This document shows positions 24,240 to 35,718 of a stretch of 64,000 nt of DNA, one piece after another; the first letter of the stretch is position 1, and the number at the start of each line of letters is the position of its first letter. The stretch is from Micromonospora sp. WMMD1082 (lineage in GTDB: Bacteria; Actinomycetota; Actinomycetes; Mycobacteriales; Micromonosporaceae). Both the position numbers and the translations under genes were made by a program. The notes beneath the pieces were generated by a model. That model was not told the DNA's origin. It saw only the letters and a list, made by a program, of their open reading frames with translations, and made no database searches. The DNA lies in the NCBI RefSeq assembly GCF_029626175.1, contig NZ_JARUBM010000002.1, positions 7,358,501 through 7,422,500 of the forward strand, read 5' to 3'.

Positions 24240-24635
24240 TCAGGTTGGCCCGGCGGCGACCTCGGCGGTGCTCCGGAGGATGCAGAACTCGTTCCCCTCC
24301 GGATCGGCGAGCACTACCCAACCGGTTCCATCTGCGTTGCGCCGGTCGTCGACGGTGGTCGCACCCAGCTCGATCAGTCGGGCCAACTCGGCGTCGCGCG
24401 AGCCTTCGACCGGACGCAGGTCCAAGTGGATTGGGTTCTTGACCTGCTTCGACTCCGGCACCTCGATGAAGAGCAGTCGATGCGTCCGGTCCCGAGACAA
24501 GATCATGCATTCCTCGTGCCCCGGCTCGTTCGGATCATCAGGGTCCTCGACGTAGTCGAGGACGGCCTGCCACCAGCGGCACAGGGTGTACGCATCGGCG
24601 CAGTCGACGCTGGTATGAGAGATAAAGGACGTCAC
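24240..24635 (-). CDS. VOC family protein
   Basis: A 131-residue protein of the glyoxalase/VOC fold with a two-half layout: TSFISHTSVDCADAYTLCRW ... LLFIEVPESKQVKNPIHLDL in the first, then ELGATTVDDRRNADGTGWVV and LADPEGNEFCIL in the second. The DPEGNEFC end is typical of bleomycin-resistance-like members. The GTG at 24635 starts at the first homologous residue; the long upstream frame has no similarity. Substrate and metal are unknown. It is divergent from another VOC gene. Confidence 0.85.
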   Translation of the reverse strand: MTSFISHTSVDCADAYTLCRWWQAVLDYVEDPDDPNEPGHEECMILSRDRTHRLLFIEVPESKQVKNPIHLDLRPVEGSRDAELARLIELGATTVDDRRNADGTGWVVLADPEGNEFCILRSTAEVAAGPT

Positions 24636-24764
24636 CCGGGCATCGTTGCATCCGGTACGCGGCCGGGCCGACGAGCGGGCACGCTTCACCGAGCGCGATC
24701 GTGACAGCAGGTACGTGGTCAGAGGCGGCCCGCGTCGACGCCGGGACCGTTCTACCCTGCCCCG

Positions 24765-25151
24765 GTGCGGATCGACCTGGTTGCTCTGATCGTCAACGAC
24801 TACGACCCCGCGATCGAGTTCTTCACCGGCGTGCTGGGCTTCGACCTCGTGGAGGACGCACCCTCGCTGACGAACGACGGGCGACCCAAGCGGTGGGTCG
24901 TGGTGCGGCCGCCCGGCGCGCAGAGCGGAATCCTGCTCGCCCGTGCGGACGGGGACCGCCAACGCGCGACGGTGGGTGACCAGGCCGCAGGGCGGGTCGG
25001 CTTCTTCCTCCGGGTCGATGACTTCGATGCCTCGTACGCGCGGATGGTCGAAGCCGGGGTCACCTTCGTCCGGGAGCCACGCACCGAGCCGTACGGCCGC
25101 GTCGCGGTCTTCCTCGACATCGCCGGCAACCGCTGGGACCTGCTCGGCTGA
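24765..25151 (+). CDS. VOC family protein
   Basis: A 128-residue single-domain VOC protein: MRIDLVALIVNDYDPAIEFF, VLGFDLVEDAPS and RWVVVRPPG, then GRVGFFLRVDDFDASYARMV, GVTFVREPRTEPYGRVAVFL and DIAGNRWDLL. The order matches a glyoxalase-like protein with the second-half Glu replaced by Asp/Trp at DIAGNRWD, so the metal site may differ. The GTG start at 24765 is the only good start. It faces away from the other VOC gene. The substrate is unknown. Confidence 0.85.
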   Translation: MRIDLVALIVNDYDPAIEFFTGVLGFDLVEDAPSLTNDGRPKRWVVVRPPGAQSGILLARADGDRQRATVGDQAAGRVGFFLRVDDFDASYARMVEAGVTFVREPRTEPYGRVAVFLDIAGNRWDLLG

Positions 25152-25312
25152 CGCCCTCAACCCTGCGCCGCGTTCAGCCGCGATCCGCCCGGGCGCGCTG
25201 ACAACCTGCCAGAGGTGCTCACCGCCGCCGTGTGGCGATCCGGCCCCGGTGGCGTACCGCCGCGACTAGCCTCAGACGCAGGCCGGCGGGACAGCTGCGG
25301 GGGTGATGTGAG

Positions 25313-26167
25313 GTGGCCGCAGCCAGCGACGCGCCGGGAGACGCGCCGATGGACGCGCCGGTGCTCGTCGGCGTCGGTCCGCAGGACGCCCTGCCGGTGG
25401 CCCGGCTCGCCGCCCGGGTGGCCGCCGCCCACGGACGCCGGCTGCACCTGCTGCACGCCTTCAACTGGGCCGATCTGGAGGCGCCGGCGGTCTCCGGATC
25501 CCGGGCCGACGCCGAGCAGCTGATCTCACAGGCCACCGCGGCGGTCAACGAGAACGAACCGGGCGTGCCGGTCACCACCGAGATCGCCGAGGGCGCGGCG
25601 GTGGCGAACCTCGTCCGCAGGTCGGCGACGGCCTTCCTGGTGGCCGTCGGCGACGGCGGCATGGCGCACTGCGAGCGGTGCATCCCGGCCGACAGCCCGG
25701 CCGTGCAGGTGGCCGCCCGCGCCGAGTGCCCGGTGCTGGTCGTCCGGCGGGAACCGCCGCCGTCGGGCCCGGTGCTGGTCGGAGTGGACGGATCGGCGTC
25801 CGCCGAGGTCGCGCTCGGCTGGGCGCTCGCCTGCGCCGACGCGCACCGCTCGCGGCTGCTGGCGGTGTGGGTGGTCGACTCCGACGCGATGATCGAGGAG
25901 GCCACCGAGCGACTCGGCGACCTGGTGTCCCGCCACCGGGCCGGCCGTCCCGACGTCGCGGTGGAGTGCCACGTCATCCGGGGCGAACCCGGTGACGTGC
26001 TGGTCGACCAGTCCCGCTCGGCGCAGTTGGTGGTGGTCGCCGCGCGGGGCGACGAGCCGCTGCGCGGCATGCTCGGTGCGGTCAGCCAGGCACTGCTCTA
26101 CCACGCCCCCTCCCCGGTGATCGTCATCCGCGGCGTGACCGGCCCACCGGACCGCGACAGGTCGTGA
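25313..26167 (+). CDS. Universal stress protein with two UspA domains
   Basis: A 284-residue cytoplasmic protein made of two UspA domains. The first (APVLVGVGPQDALPVARLAA to CPVLVVRRE) is degenerate. The second has VLVGVDGSASAEVALGWALA and ends with the ATP-binding motif form GDEPLRGMLGAVSQALLYHA followed by PSPVIVIRG. The G-2x-G-9x-G(S/T) nucleotide motif is partly kept (GMLGAVSQ). The GTG start follows GATGTGAGG. It heads the dormancy-like gene block; tandem-domain Usp proteins are core members of the mycobacterial DosR regulon. No DevR-type box was found directly upstream. Confidence 0.88.
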   Translation: MAAASDAPGDAPMDAPVLVGVGPQDALPVARLAARVAAAHGRRLHLLHAFNWADLEAPAVSGSRADAEQLISQATAAVNENEPGVPVTTEIAEGAAVANLVRRSATAFLVAVGDGGMAHCERCIPADSPAVQVAARAECPVLVVRREPPPSGPVLVGVDGSASAEVALGWALACADAHRSRLLAVWVVDSDAMIEEATERLGDLVSRHRAGRPDVAVECHVIRGEPGDVLVDQSRSAQLVVVAARGDEPLRGMLGAVSQALLYHAPSPVIVIRGVTGPPDRDRS

Positions 26168-26180
26168 CACCCGGACCGGC

Positions 26181-26194
26181 GGGACCAACGGCCC
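26181..26194 (+). promoter_or_regulatory. DevR/DosR-like box upstream of phosphoketolase
   Basis: GGGACCAACGGCCC matches the form GGGACnnnnGGCCC, close to the DevR/DosR site (GGGACTnnnGTCCC-type). It lies about 90 bases before the phosphoketolase start. The same form with different central bases occurs at 33252-33265 next to devR. Confidence 0.6.
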
Positions 26195-26284
26195 TGATCC
26201 AGATCCACCGATCCGGCGAAGCTGGTAGTAGGAACCGCGCGTTGCGGATGCAGAACTCACCGACCCGCGAGAGGCTCAAGCAGT

Positions 26285-28678
26285 ATGGACACCGCCGTAG
26301 ACCTGCAGAGCACCCTGACCGCTGACGAACTGGGCCGGCTGGACGCCTACTGGCGGGCGGCGAACTACCTCACCGTCGGGCAGATCTACCTGCTGGGCAA
26401 TCCCCTGTTGCGCGAACCGCTGGCCCCCGAGCACGTCAAGCCTCGCCTGCTCGGGCACTGGGGCACCTCCCCCGGCCTGAACCTGATCTACGCCCACCTG
26501 AACCGGGTCATCCTCGCCCGCGACCTGTCGGCCATCTACATCACCGGTCCGGGGCACGGCGGCCCGGCGCTGGTGGCGAACACCTGGCTGGAGGGCACCT
26601 GGAGCGAGCGCTACCACGGCATCGGCCGCGACGAGGCGGGCATGGCCCAGCTGTTCCGCCAGTTCTCCTTCCCCGGCGGCATCCCGAGCCATGTGGCGGC
26701 GGAGGTGCCGGGCTCGATCCACGAGGGCGGCGAGCTGGGGTACGCGCTCAGTCACGCGTACGGCGCCGCCTTCGACAACCCGGACCTGCTGGTCGCCTGC
26801 GTCATCGGCGACGGCGAGGCGGAGACCGGGCCGTTGGCCGGCAGCTGGTTGTCCAACGTCTTCCTCAATCCGGCCCGGGACGGGGCGGTGCTGCCCATCC
26901 TGCACCTCAACGGATACAAGATCGCCAATCCGACCGTGCTGGACCGGATCCCCGAGTCCGACCTGCTCGACCTGATGCGGGGCTACGGCTACCAGCCGTA
27001 CGTGGTGGCCGGCGACGAACCCGCCGCGGTGCACCAGGCCCTCGCGGCCACCCTGGACCGGGCGCTCGACGAGATCGCCGCGATCCAGCGCCGGGCCCGC
27101 TCCGGCGCGACCGTCGAGCGTCCCCGCTGGCCGATGATCGTGCTGCGTACGCCGAAGGGCTGGACCGGCCCGCGCGAGGTCGACGGCAAGCAGGTCGAGG
27201 GGACGTACCACGCCCACCAGGTGCCGCTGTCCGGCGTGCGCAGCAACCCGTCGCACCTGGCCGAGCTGGAGCGCTGGCTGCGCAGCTACCGGCCGGAGGA
27301 GTTGTTCGACGCCACCGGCGCCCCGGTCGCCGAGGTGGCCGCGCTGTCGCCCACCGGCGACCGGCGGATGGGCGCCAACCCGGTCACCAACGGCGGGGAG
27401 GTACTGCGCGACCTGGTCCTGCCGGACTTCCGCGACTACGCCGTCGACGTGCCGCGGCCCGGCGCGACGGTCACCGGCGCCACCGGCGAGCTGGGCAAGT
27501 GGGTCCGCGACGTGATCGCCGCCAACCCGCAGACCTTCCGTCTCTTCGGCCCGGACGAGGTCGCCTCCAACCGGCTCCAGGCGGCCTTCGAGGTCACCGG
27601 CCGGGCCTGGATGGCCCGCACGGTGCCCGGCGACGACCACCTCTCCCCCGACGGGCGGGTGATGGAGGTCCTCTCCGAGCACCAGTGCCAGGGCTGGCTG
27701 GAGGGCTACCTGCTGACCGGCCGGCACGGCATCTTCACCAGCTACGAGGCGTTCATCCACATCGTCGACTCGATGGTCAACCAGCACGCCAAGTGGCTGA
27801 AGGTCACCCGGGACATCCCCTGGCGGCTGCCCGTCGCATCGCTGAACTACCTGCTCTCCAGCCATGTCTGGCGGCAGGACCACAACGGCTTCTCGCACCA
27901 GGATCCGGGCTTCATCGACCACGTGATGAACAAGAAGGCCGAGGTGGTCCGGGTCTACCTGCCGCCGGACGCCAACAGCCTGCTCTCCACCATGGACCAC
28001 TGCCTGCGCAGCCGGCACTACATCAACGTGGTGGTGGCCGGCAAGCAGGCCGCGCCCAACTGGCTGAGCATGGACGAGGCCGTCGCGCACTGCCGGCGCG
28101 GGGTGGGCATCTGGGACTGGGCCAGCACCGACGACGGCAGCGAGCCCGACGTCGTGCTCGCCTGCGCCGGGGACGTACCGACGCTGGAGACCCTCGCCGC
28201 GGCGGACCTGCTGCGCCGGCACCTGCCCGAGCTGAAGGTACGGGTGATCAACGTGGTCGACCTGATGCGGCTCCAACCGGCGACCGAGCACCCGCACGGC
28301 CTGCCGGACTCCGAGTTCGACACGCTGTTCACGCAGGACAAGCCGATCATCTTCGCGTACCACGGCTACCCGTGGCTGATCCACCGGCTCACCTACCGGC
28401 GCACCAACCACGACAACCTCCACGTTCGTGGGTACAAGGAGGAGGGCACCACCACCACACCGTTCGACATGGTCATGCTCAACGACCTGGACCGCTTCCA
28501 CCTCGTGATCGACGTGATCGACCGGGTGCCGGGGCTCGCCGCCCGCGCCGCACACCTACGGCAGGAGATGACCGACGCCCGCCAGTCGGCCCGCGACTAC
28601 ACCCGCCGGTACGGCGAGGACGATCCCCGGGTGGCCGAGTGGCGCTGGGTCCGCGAGACCGACCAGACCAACCCCTGA
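26285..28678 (+). CDS. xfp: Xylulose-5-phosphate/fructose-6-phosphate phosphoketolase
   Basis: A 797-residue thiamine-diphosphate enzyme that splits xylulose 5-phosphate or fructose 6-phosphate with phosphate to give acetyl phosphate and a triose or tetrose phosphate. Signatures include [57 protein letters not shown], the TPP-binding [50 protein letters not shown] and [18 protein letters not shown]. The length matches the family. The pathway gives acetyl phosphate, and so ATP, without oxygen, which suits the hypoxia-type neighbourhood. A Usp gene follows after 10 bases, so they form an operon behind a DevR-like box. Confidence 0.95.
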   Translation: MDTAVDLQSTLTADELGRLDAYWRAANYLTVGQIYLLGNPLLREPLAPEHVKPRLLGHWGTSPGLNLIYAHLNRVILARDLSAIYITGPGHGGPALVANTWLEGTWSERYHGIGRDEAGMAQLFRQFSFPGGIPSHVAAEVPGSIHEGGELGYALSHAYGAAFDNPDLLVACVIGDGEAETGPLAGSWLSNVFLNPARDGAVLPILHLNGYKIANPTVLDRIPESDLLDLMRGYGYQPYVVAGDEPAAVHQALAATLDRALDEIAAIQRRARSGATVERPRWPMIVLRTPKGWTGPREVDGKQVEGTYHAHQVPLSGVRSNPSHLAELERWLRSYRPEELFDATGAPVAEVAALSPTGDRRMGANPVTNGGEVLRDLVLPDFRDYAVDVPRPGATVTGATGELGKWVRDVIAANPQTFRLFGPDEVASNRLQAAFEVTGRAWMARTVPGDDHLSPDGRVMEVLSEHQCQGWLEGYLLTGRHGIFTSYEAFIHIVDSMVNQHAKWLKVTRDIPWRLPVASLNYLLSSHVWRQDHNGFSHQDPGFIDHVMNKKAEVVRVYLPPDANSLLSTMDHCLRSRHYINVVVAGKQAAPNWLSMDEAVAHCRRGVGIWDWASTDDGSEPDVVLACAGDVPTLETLAAADLLRRHLPELKVRVINVVDLMRLQPATEHPHGLPDSEFDTLFTQDKPIIFAYHGYPWLIHRLTYRRTNHDNLHVRGYKEEGTTTTPFDMVMLNDLDRFHLVIDVIDRVPGLAARAAHLRQEMTDARQSARDYTRRYGEDDPRVAEWRWVRETDQTNP

Positions 28679-28688
28679 GGAGGCAGCC

Positions 28689-29594
28689 GTGAGCGAGGGT
28701 CAACGAGTGGATTCCGGCCGGAGCGGCGCGGAGATCCTGGTGGGCTACGACGGCTCGCCGGATGCGGCAGCGGCGCTGGAGTGGGCGCTGGATCAGGCGC
28801 GACGGGACGGCCGGCCGGTCCGGCTGGCGTACGTCTTCGAATGGCTGACCGTGGCCGGCTGGGTCGGCCCGGGCATGACGCCCGGGATGTGGCCCGACGA
28901 GAAGGCCCGGCGGCAGGTCGAGGAACTGGTCGTCAAGGCGGCGGCCGACGCCGCGGCCACGCACCCCGACCTGACCGTACGCGGGGAGGTGCTGGACGGC
29001 CCGCCGGCCGTGATGCTGGAGGATGGCTCGGCGCGGGCCGGCCTGCTGGTGCTGGGCAGCCGTGGACAGGGCGGCTTCGCCGGCCTGCTCGCCGGCTCGA
29101 CCGCCGTCGCCGTCACCGCGCATGCCCACTGCCCGGTGGTGGTGGTCCGCAACCGGTCGGCCGAGGGTGCCCGGGCCGGGCACGTGGCGGTCGGCGTGGA
29201 CGGCTCGGAGCACTCGCTGCTGGCCCTCGGCTTCGCGGTCGAGCAGGCGGCGCTGCGCCGGGTACCGCTGCACGTGGTGCGGGCCTGGCAGCCCCGGCGC
29301 GACCAGTGGAGCCTCCTCGCCGAGCAGGCCCGCGACGCGGTGGCCGCCGAGCACGCCGCCGAGGTGGAGGAGTCCGTGCGCCGCTGGCGGGACAGCTTCC
29401 CCGAGGTCGAGATAACCGTCGAGACGGCCGCCGCCGCCCCCGCCGGCCTGCTGATCGACGCCAGCCGTAACGCGCAGTTGGTCGTCGTCGGCACCCGGGG
29501 GCTCGGTGGGCTGCGGGGCATGCTGCTCGGCTCGGTCAGCCAGCAGCTCATCCAGCACGCGCACTGCCCGGTGGCGGTCGTCCGGGAACGCTGA
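28689..29594 (+). CDS. Universal stress protein with two UspA domains
   Basis: A 301-residue tandem UspA protein. Domain 1 (EILVGYDGSPDAAAALEWAL) ends with the ATP motif VLGSRGQGGFAGLLAGSTAVAV. Domain 2 (HVAVGVDGSEHSLLALGFAV) ends with VVGTRGLGGLRGMLLGSVSQ. Both contain the full G-2x-G-9x-G-S/T nucleotide motif, so ATP binding is likely. The layout is that of mycobacterial Rv1996/Rv2623-type proteins. The GTG start follows GAGGAGG, 10 bases after xfp, so it is co-transcribed. It probably belongs to the DevR-type regulon. Confidence 0.92.
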   Translation: MSEGQRVDSGRSGAEILVGYDGSPDAAAALEWALDQARRDGRPVRLAYVFEWLTVAGWVGPGMTPGMWPDEKARRQVEELVVKAAADAAATHPDLTVRGEVLDGPPAVMLEDGSARAGLLVLGSRGQGGFAGLLAGSTAVAVTAHAHCPVVVVRNRSAEGARAGHVAVGVDGSEHSLLALGFAVEQAALRRVPLHVVRAWQPRRDQWSLLAEQARDAVAAEHAAEVEESVRRWRDSFPEVEITVETAAAAPAGLLIDASRNAQLVVVGTRGLGGLRGMLLGSVSQQLIQHAHCPVAVVRER

Positions 29595-29606
29595 CCGGGA
29601 TCCGCA

Positions 29607-29637
29607 CCGCAGGTCCCGCCCGGGTCGGGGCCTGCGG
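29607..29637 (+). terminator. Hairpin after the xfp-usp operon
   Basis: CCGCAGGTCCCG (29607-29618) pairs with CGGGGCCTGCGG (29626-29637) with one mismatch, 13 bases after the usp stop codon. Confidence 0.6.
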
Positions 29638-29736
29638 GTCGGGCGCGCCGCCCGCCGGTGGCGCACGATGAACCGGACCCGGCCCACGGCCGTACCGATG
29701 TGCGGCACCATGGGCAGAGATGGAAAGGTCGTGAGG

Positions 29737-30744
29737 ATGAGCCACCAGTCGCCGGCTACGCACCGCCCGCTGACCACCGCCCTCGCGGAGGCCGCCGCGA
29801 TGGCCGGCCACGCGCCGTCGGTGCACAACAGCCAGCCGTGGCGCTGGCGGGTGCTCCCCGACGCGCTGGAGCTGCGGGTGGTGCGCGACCCCCGGTTGGC
29901 CGCCACGGACCCGGAGGGAGAGCTGATCACCCTCAGCTGCGGCGTGGCGCTGCACCACGCCCGCCTGGCGCTGGCCGCCGAGGGTTGGGCGGCGACGGTC
30001 CGGCGGCTGCCCGACCCGGCCGAGGCGGACCTGCTCGCCCGACTGACCGACCCCCAGCCCGCCGGTGCCGATCCGGACGCGATGCGGATGGTGCAGTGCA
30101 TGCAGGTGCGGCACACCGACCGGCGGCCGGTCAGCGACGAGCCGGTTCCGGGCGACGCGCTGAACGCCATCGCGTCGGCAGCCGGCGGAGAGGGCGGCCG
30201 TCTGGAGATCCTCGACCGCGACCAGGTCCTCCAGCTGGCGGCCGCCGCCTCGCACGCCGCCACGGTGGAGGCGGAGGATTCGCGGTTGCGCGAGGAGCTG
30301 GAGTACTGGACGAGTCGCGCGGGCGGCACCGGGCTCACCCCGGAGGTGCTGCCGGAGCAGCCCGCACAGACCACCGTGCCGGGCCGGGACTTCGGCCGCC
30401 CCGGCACCCTGCCGGTCGGGCCGGGGCACGACCAGTCGGCGTCGTACGCGGTGCTCTACGGCGACGAGGACGAGCCGGTCGACTGGCTGCGCGCCGGTGA
30501 GGCGTTGTCGGCCGCCTGGTTGGTCGCCACCCGGCTGGGCGTGTCGGTGGTGCCGCTCAGCGGCGTGGTGGAGGTGCCGGCCACCCGGCAGACCCTGCGT
30601 CAGGCGCTGGCCGGGCTCGGCCACCCGTACCTCGTGCTCCGCCTGGGGGTCGCGGACCCGGCCCACACCGGCCCGCCGCACACCCCGCGACTGCCCCGCG
30701 AGCAGGTGGTGGACACCTCCGCGGTGGCCGGCGACGCGGCGTAG
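29737..30744 (+). CDS. Acg-type nitroreductase-family protein
   Basis: A 335-residue protein of the Acg/nitroreductase family. It has the APSVHNSQPWRWRVLPDALE motif near residues 29-48, CGVALHHARLALAAEG, RHTDRRPVS, and the C-terminal LRAGEALSAAWLVATRLGVS and VVPLSGVVEVPATRQTLRQA segments. Mycobacterial homologues (Acg, Rv3131) are members of the DosR regulon; Acg proteins have FMN-binding-like folds but may sequester flavin instead of reducing nitro compounds. The ATG at 29737 follows GGAAAGG and GTGAGG. It lies just before the sensor-kinase gene, with a gap of 47 bases. Confidence 0.88.
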   Translation: MSHQSPATHRPLTTALAEAAAMAGHAPSVHNSQPWRWRVLPDALELRVVRDPRLAATDPEGELITLSCGVALHHARLALAAEGWAATVRRLPDPAEADLLARLTDPQPAGADPDAMRMVQCMQVRHTDRRPVSDEPVPGDALNAIASAAGGEGGRLEILDRDQVLQLAAAASHAATVEAEDSRLREELEYWTSRAGGTGLTPEVLPEQPAQTTVPGRDFGRPGTLPVGPGHDQSASYAVLYGDEDEPVDWLRAGEALSAAWLVATRLGVSVVPLSGVVEVPATRQTLRQALAGLGHPYLVLRLGVADPAHTGPPHTPRLPREQVVDTSAVAGDAA

Positions 30745-30782
30745 CGGGCCTCGGGCGTTCTGCGACGACACCGGCCGGTTAG

Positions 30783-32513
<1,731 letters not shown>

Positions 32514-32523
32514 CCTCAGGGGG

Positions 32524-33162
32524 TCAGTGGGCCTTGCCGAGCAGGCGGGTGGCCAGCACGGCGGCCTGGGTACGCCGCTCCAGCCCGAGCTTGGCCAGCA
32601 CGCTGGAGACGTAGTTCTTCACCGTCTTCTCGGCCAGGAACATCTTGCCGGCGATCTCCCGGTTGGTCAGCCCCTCGGCGACGTACTCCAGGATCCGCCG
32701 CTCCTGCTCGGTGAGGGACTGCAACTCGCGGGGCTGCTCCACGCCGCTGCGGATGCGTTCCAGCACCCGGGTGGTGATCGCCGGGTCGAGCAGCGACTGG
32801 CCAGCCGCCACCCGGCGTACCGCGTCGACCAGGTCGGTGCCGCGGATCTGCTTGAGCACGTACCCGGACGCGCCGGCCATGATCGCCGCGAACAGCGCCT
32901 CGTCGTCCTCGTACGAGGTGAGGATCAGCCCCTTGATCGTGGAGTCCACGGCCCGGACGTCCCGGCACACGTCGATGCCGTTGCCGTCGGGTAGCCGCGC
33001 GTCGAGGATCGCCACGTCGGGCCGGAGCGCCGGGATCCGGCGCGCCGCCTCCTGGGCGGAGCCGGACTCGCCGACCACCTCTATGTCGCCGCTGGCGTGC
33101 AGCAGGTCGGCGAGACCACGACGTACGACCTCATGGTCGTCAAGCAGGAACACCCGGATCAT
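32524..33162 (-). CDS. devR: DevR/DosR-like response regulator (NarL/LuxR type)
   Basis: A 212-residue response regulator. The receiver domain has LLDDHEVVRRGLADLLHASG, the phosphorylation site Asp54 in VAILDARLPDGNGID, and LILTSYEDDEALFAAIMAGA with GYVLK. The LuxR-type domain reads LTEQERRILEYVAEGLTNRE, then MFLAEKTVKNYVSSVLAKLG and LERRTQAAVLATRL, nearly matching the DosR DNA-reading helix. In mycobacteria DosR switches on the hypoxia/dormancy regulon after phosphorylation by DosS/DosT. Here the gene is convergent with the kinase (stops 10 bases apart) and divergent from a nitroreductase gene over a matching DNA box. The call is firm; the physiological signal is inference. Confidence 0.93.
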   Translation of the reverse strand: MIRVFLLDDHEVVRRGLADLLHASGDIEVVGESGSAQEAARRIPALRPDVAILDARLPDGNGIDVCRDVRAVDSTIKGLILTSYEDDEALFAAIMAGASGYVLKQIRGTDLVDAVRRVAAGQSLLDPAITTRVLERIRSGVEQPRELQSLTEQERRILEYVAEGLTNREIAGKMFLAEKTVKNYVSSVLAKLGLERRTQAAVLATRLLGKAH

Positions 33163-33251
33163 CCCCCCTTTCTACCCCCTCGCCCCCTCCCCCACCCGGG
33201 CCGAAAGTCCCAACCCCTTCGAACCGGGTGGGAGAGGGGGCCTGGGGGGTC

Positions 33252-33265
33252 GGGACGTGTGGCCC
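33252..33265. promoter_or_regulatory. DevR/DosR-like box between devR and an Acg-type gene
   Basis: GGGACGTGTGGCCC matches GGGACnnnnGGCCC, as at 26181-26194. It lies 66 bases before the nitroreductase start and 90 bases before devR, so it could control both and provide autoregulation. Confidence 0.6.
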
Positions 33266-33330
33266 TGCTGGGTGGGAGGTGTGCGGGCGCACTGTGGGGT
33301 GGTGAGGGGCGAGCGCTAGGGGGCACGATC

Positions 33331-34305
33331 ATGGATAACGGGTACACCGTCGAGCAGCTGCGGGTCGCCGCGACCGACGCGATCCGTGCACCTTCGCTGC
33401 ACAACGTCCAGCCGTGGCGGTTCCGGCTGCGCGACGGCGGGATCGAGGTGCTGGTCGACCCGGCCCGGCGGCTGCCCGCCACCGACCCGAGCGGCTGGGG
33501 CGCCCGCGTCGCCGGCGGGGCGGCGCTGTTCAACCTGCGCCTGGCCCTGGCCGTGGCGGGCGCACCGGCGACGGTACGGCTGCGCCCGTACCCGTCGGAA
33601 CCCGACGTGCTGGCCCGGCTGCTGCCAGACCTGCCGCGCCGGCCCACCCCCGTCGAGCAGGAGCTGTACGCGGCGATCCCCCGCCGGTTCAGCAACCGCG
33701 CCCCGTTCTGGCCCGACCCGGTGCCGGCCGACTCCCGCTGGCGCCTCGGTGAGGCGGCCCGCGCCGAGCACTGCTGGCTGGAGCTGCTGATCGGGGTGAG
33801 CGCGGTCAACGCGTTCGCCGAGATCGCGCACGGCGCGCACCGGGTCCTCGAACGCGACCCGGCCTACCGGGCCGAGCGGGAGGCGTGGGTACGCACCGGA
33901 CACGCACCGGACGGGATCCCCGCCACCGCCGGCGGCCCGCAGGCCGAGCCGCAGGACCTGCTCCCGTCGCGCGGCATCGGCACCGCGCAGCGGGCACCCG
34001 GCCGCGACTTCGAGCCCGAGCCACTGGTCGCAGTGCTCGGGTCGGCCGGCAACACCGCCGTCGACCAGGTCGTCGCCGGCCAGGCGTTGCAGCGGGTGCT
34101 GCTGACCGCCACCGAGGCCGGGCTGTCGGTGTCGATGCTGTCCCAGCCGATCGAGGTGCCGACGGCCCGGGAGCAGCTCCGGATGTCGCTGGGGCGGTTC
34201 GGCACCCCGCAGATGGTGATGCGGATCGGGTACGGCCAGCCTGGCTGGCCCACCCCCCGCCGCCGGATCGACGAGGTGCTGGACCTGCCGGTACGCCTGG
34301 CGTAG
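33331..34305 (+). CDS. Second Acg-type nitroreductase-family protein
   Basis: A 324-residue protein of the same family as the gene at 29737. It has IRAPSLHNVQPWRFRLRDGG, GAALFNLRLALAVAGAPAT, RRFSNRAPFWPDPVPADSR, and the C-terminal VVAGQALQRVLLTATEAGLS and VSMLSQPIEVPTAREQLRMS. The two paralogues are clearly diverged. The ATG at 33331 begins at the first conserved segment. It is divergent from devR with a DevR-like box between, which strongly suggests membership of the same regulon. The exact flavin chemistry is not known. Confidence 0.88.
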   Translation: MDNGYTVEQLRVAATDAIRAPSLHNVQPWRFRLRDGGIEVLVDPARRLPATDPSGWGARVAGGAALFNLRLALAVAGAPATVRLRPYPSEPDVLARLLPDLPRRPTPVEQELYAAIPRRFSNRAPFWPDPVPADSRWRLGEAARAEHCWLELLIGVSAVNAFAEIAHGAHRVLERDPAYRAEREAWVRTGHAPDGIPATAGGPQAEPQDLLPSRGIGTAQRAPGRDFEPEPLVAVLGSAGNTAVDQVVAGQALQRVLLTATEAGLSVSMLSQPIEVPTAREQLRMSLGRFGTPQMVMRIGYGQPGWPTPRRRIDEVLDLPVRLA

Positions 34306-34357
34306 GGAGGCGGCCGGTCCGCGATGGCGCACCGCGATGCAGCGGGCGAGGCCCGGG

Positions 34358-35386
34358 TCAGGCGGGCGCCGTCGGGATCGTCGGGCCGGTGGCGAGCGCG
34401 GCGAGCAGGTCGGCCTCCCGGGCGGGACCGAGGCCGACCGGCTCCCGGGCCGGCCGGCCGGCCCGGGCCGGCACGGCACCCACCTGGCGCAGCCAGGCCC
34501 AGGTGTCGGCGACGGTGTCGGCCACCGGCCGGCAGGTCAGCCCGTCGGCGTACGCGCGACTGACGTCGAGTTGCTGCATCCACCGGTACGCGTGCCCCGG
34601 CGGGATCCAGACCGGCAGATCGTTCCAGGGTTCCACGCCTGCGGCGAGCAACTGCTCCGGATCGGCCCAGCGCAGCCGGGCTCCGGCTCCGGTGACCGTG
34701 GCGCAGGCGGCCAGCAACTCCCCCATGGTGGTGTGCCCGGTCCGGCTCACCACGTTGACCGCTCCGCCCCGCCCGGCGGCTGCGGCGTCCAGCAGGAAGG
34801 TCGCCAGGTCGCGGACGTCGACGTACTGCACCGGCAGGTCGGCGGGGCCGGGCGCGAGCACGTCACCGCCCCGGGCGAGACGGTGCAGCCACCACGGCAG
34901 CCGGCCGATGTCCTCTCCGGGGCCGAGGATCAGCCCGGCCCGGGCGAGCAGCACGCGGTCGCCGAAGACCGCCCGTAGGGCCTGTTCGGCGCCGGCCTTG
35001 AGCGTCGGGTAGTCACCGTCGACGGCGTCGGGGTCCGCGTCGACCAGCGGGGACTGTTCGGTGGCACCGGCCCGCACCGGCGGCGCATAGACGGAGCAGC
35101 TGGAAACGTAGACGTAGTGCCCGACCCGGTCGGACAGCTCCCGCGCCGCCGCCCGCGCGACCCGGGGCGCACCGTCCCAGGTGTCGACCACGACGTCCCA
35201 CTCCCCGTCGGCCAACGCGGCCAACCCGTCGGGGGCGGTGCGGTCGCCGACCAGCCGTCGTACGCCCGCCGGCGGCGCACCGTGCCGCCCTCGGTTGAAC
35301 ACCGTCACCGACCAGCCCCGGCGGACCGCCTCGGCGACCGTCACCCCGCCCACGAATCCCGTTCCGCCCATCACGAGAAGTCTCAT
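34358..35386 (-). CDS. NAD-dependent epimerase/dehydratase (extended SDR)
   Basis: A 342-residue Rossmann protein. It opens with MRLLVMGGTGFVGGVTVAEA, the GxxGxxG nucleotide site. VTVFNRGRHG follows the second strand, VDTWDGAPRVARAA the third, and YVYVSSCSVYAPPV carries the catalytic Ser and Tyr region; the expected YxxxK is present as DYPTLKAGAEQAL. The segment LPVQYVDVRDLATFLLDAAA binds the sugar nucleotide or substrate side. It resembles actinobacterial NAD-dependent epimerases of unknown substrate. The ATG follows the promoter region facing 35387-35718. It is convergent with the nitroreductase gene. Confidence 0.85.
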   Translation of the reverse strand: MRLLVMGGTGFVGGVTVAEAVRRGWSVTVFNRGRHGAPPAGVRRLVGDRTAPDGLAALADGEWDVVVDTWDGAPRVARAAARELSDRVGHYVYVSSCSVYAPPVRAGATEQSPLVDADPDAVDGDYPTLKAGAEQALRAVFGDRVLLARAGLILGPGEDIGRLPWWLHRLARGGDVLAPGPADLPVQYVDVRDLATFLLDAAAAGRGGAVNVVSRTGHTTMGELLAACATVTGAGARLRWADPEQLLAAGVEPWNDLPVWIPPGHAYRWMQQLDVSRAYADGLTCRPVADTVADTWAWLRQVGAVPARAGRPAREPVGLGPAREADLLAALATGPTIPTAPA

Positions 35387-35718
35387 GCGCTACAGCCTGC
35401 CGCCCGTCGGCGGCGCCGAGCGGGCTCGTTCACCCTCGGCGGATCTGCCGACGGCAGAACCGGCGGTGACCCGCGCACGGGTGCGTAGTCGCAGAAGGGC
35501 GCGAGTCGCAGAAGGGCGTGTGATCCGCAGAGGCTGCGTGGTTTGCGGGTAGGTGCCGTGCCCGGCGGGCGTCGAAGGCGTCCGCCGGACACGGCCGGGC
35601 GGTGCCGCGGGCACGGCGGGCACCACCAGCCGGCTCCTTCATCGAAGGACGGCGCATCCCATCGTCTGCCCCGCCGGACGCGGGCGTCAACAACTTCCGG
35701 AAGATTATCGATAGGCAG
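35387..35718. other. Gene-free stretch with a 17-base tandem repeat
   Basis: No gene was found here. AGTCGCAGAAGGGCG occurs at 35487-35501 and 35504-35518, a 17-base period. CTTCCGGAAG at about 35694-35703 resembles the CCGGAA half-sites near the xylan genes. The stretch lies between the start of the epimerase gene and the 3' end of the first LacI gene. Confidence 0.5.

Noticed and set aside
26276..28555. A 759-codon minus-strand open frame opposite phosphoketolase
   Set aside because: It is an antisense shadow; the plus strand encodes a full-length conserved enzyme and the minus-strand product shows no known family.
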